Source: Bacteroidales bacterium
GTDB taxonomy: Bacteria > Bacteroidota > Bacteroidia > Bacteroidales > UBA3663
Assembly: GCA_030526445.1 (NCBI GenBank)
Contig: JAUNCV010000009.1
Coordinates: 19,567-24,676, forward strand
Direction of reading: 5' to 3'
DNA length: 5,110 nucleotides
Shown here: positions 4,961 through 5,110 of the stretch, piece after piece
Layout of the letters: every line of letters starts with the position of its first letter
Position numbering within the stretch: the first letter of the stretch is position 1
The notes under the pieces: model-generated
The model's database searches: none
What the model was told of the DNA's origin: nothing
The model's input: only the letters and a program-made list of their open reading frames with translations
Translations under genes and position numbers: made by a program

Positions 4961-5004
4961 CAAGTTATAGATTTTCATAATAATTATTCTATGTCTATAG
5001 CTTG
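4961..5004 (+). promoter_or_regulatory. Strong hairpin between rplJ and rplL
   Basis: CAAGTTATAGAT (4961-4972) and GTCTATAGCTTG (4993-5004) pair over 12 consecutive bases, including two G.T pairs (4965-5000 and 4972-4993), around a 20-nt A/T-rich loop that contains the palindrome AATAATTATT (4979-4988). The wobble pairs suggest selection on RNA structure rather than on a DNA palindrome. It lies 13 nt after the rplJ stop codon. No T-run follows; instead an A-rich leader does. Likely roles are RNase processing or stability that lets rplL be expressed above rplJ (ribosomes carry several L12 per L10), or a binding site for autoregulation. The role is inferred. Confidence 0.6.
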
Positions 5005-5006
5005 CT

Positions 5007-5053
5007 AATTAAACAAAAAAATAAAAAATAATAAAAAATAAAAAAATAAAAAA
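5007..5053 (+). repeat. A-run repeat leader of rplL
   Basis: Runs of 7, 6, 2, 6, 7 and 6 As (5015-5021, 5023-5028, 5030-5031, 5033-5038, 5040-5046, 5048-5053) are separated by single Ts. Positions 5021-5030 and 5031-5040 are an exact tandem 10-bp duplication (ataaaaaata). The tract ends 9 nt before the rplL start. Bacteroidetes translation relies on unstructured A-rich leaders rather than Shine-Dalgarno pairing, so this probably boosts rplL translation. Such runs can also change length by slippage. Confidence 0.7.
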
Positions 5054-5062
5054 TTTACAATT

Positions 5063-5110
5063 ATGGCAGATTTGAAAGTTCTCGCAGAAGAGTTGGTAAA
5101 CCTTACTGTT
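5063..5110 (+). CDS. rplL: 50S ribosomal protein L7/L12, N-terminal start (3' partial)
   Basis: ATG 5063 opens a frame that continues to the window end, giving 16 residues, MADLKVLAEELVNLTV. This matches the start of L7/L12, the multicopy acidic stalk protein that recruits EF-Tu, EF-G and other GTPases. The N-terminal segment seen here is the dimerisation part that binds the C-terminal helix of L10. The call rests on this short match plus the invariant rplJ-rplL order. It is preceded by a strong hairpin and an A-run leader with no Shine-Dalgarno. The hinge and globular C-terminal domain lie outside the window. Confidence 0.9.
   Translation, partial: MADLKVLAEELVNLTV

Noticed and set aside
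4998..5004. TAGCTTG as a separate rplL promoter
   Set aside because: It lacks one T of the TAnnTTTG element, has no -33 partner that I could see, and forms the 3' arm of the rplJ-rplL hairpin.
4781..5008. 75-codon + strand open frame crossing the rplJ end into the hairpin
   Set aside because: Most of it is out-of-frame rplJ sequence and there is no family resemblance; the hairpin explains the rest better.

Overview
This window is a housekeeping translation/transcription locus, almost certainly from a member of the Bacteroidales (Bacteroides/Prevotella-like). Four things point there. The EF-Tu sequence has the Bacteroidetes-style block RQVNVPRLVVFLNKCDMVDD. One promoter matches the Bacteroidetes TAnnTTTG -7 element exactly. 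Shine-Dalgarno sequences are essentially absent, with A-rich leaders before the start codons. The gene order is also consistent (xerC-like, hpf, tRNA, tuf, tRNA-Trp, secE, nusG, rplKAJL). I cannot name the genus or species with confidence.

Layout, all on the + strand: (i) 1-233, the catalytic C-terminal end of a Xer-type tyrosine recombinase; (ii) 325-618, a short hibernation-promoting factor (HPF/RaiA family); (iii) 619-941, a non-coding stretch holding a TAnnTTTG promoter, an unusually strong hairpin leader, tRNA-Gly(TCC) and an A/T-rich tuf leader; (iv) 942-2123, EF-Tu; (v) 2143-2252, a hairpin and then tRNA-Trp(CCA); (vi) 2274-3077, SecE and NusG; (vii) 3078-3257, a 180-nt non-coding leader; (viii) 3258-4947, ribosomal proteins L11, L1 and L10; (ix) 4948-5062, a strong intergenic hairpin followed by an (A6-7 T)-type leader; (x) 5063-5110, the first 16 codons of L7/L12 (rplL), running off the window.

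The genes make up the transcript segment that normally precedes rpoBC. It supplies the tRNA delivery factor (EF-Tu) with two tRNAs, the Sec translocon subunit SecE, the elongation factor NusG, and the ribosomal L1 stalk and L11/L10/L12 stalk base. HPF, just upstream, acts on ribosomes in the opposite direction by inactivating them under low growth.

I found no novel defence, mobile or biosynthetic system. The interesting signals are in the untranslated segments: a palindrome overlapping the tuf-operon promoter, a 12-bp G.U-containing hairpin between rplJ and rplL, an uncharacterised 180-nt leader before rplK, no room for a leader before rplJ, and a NusG whose N-terminal domain departs from the family pattern.
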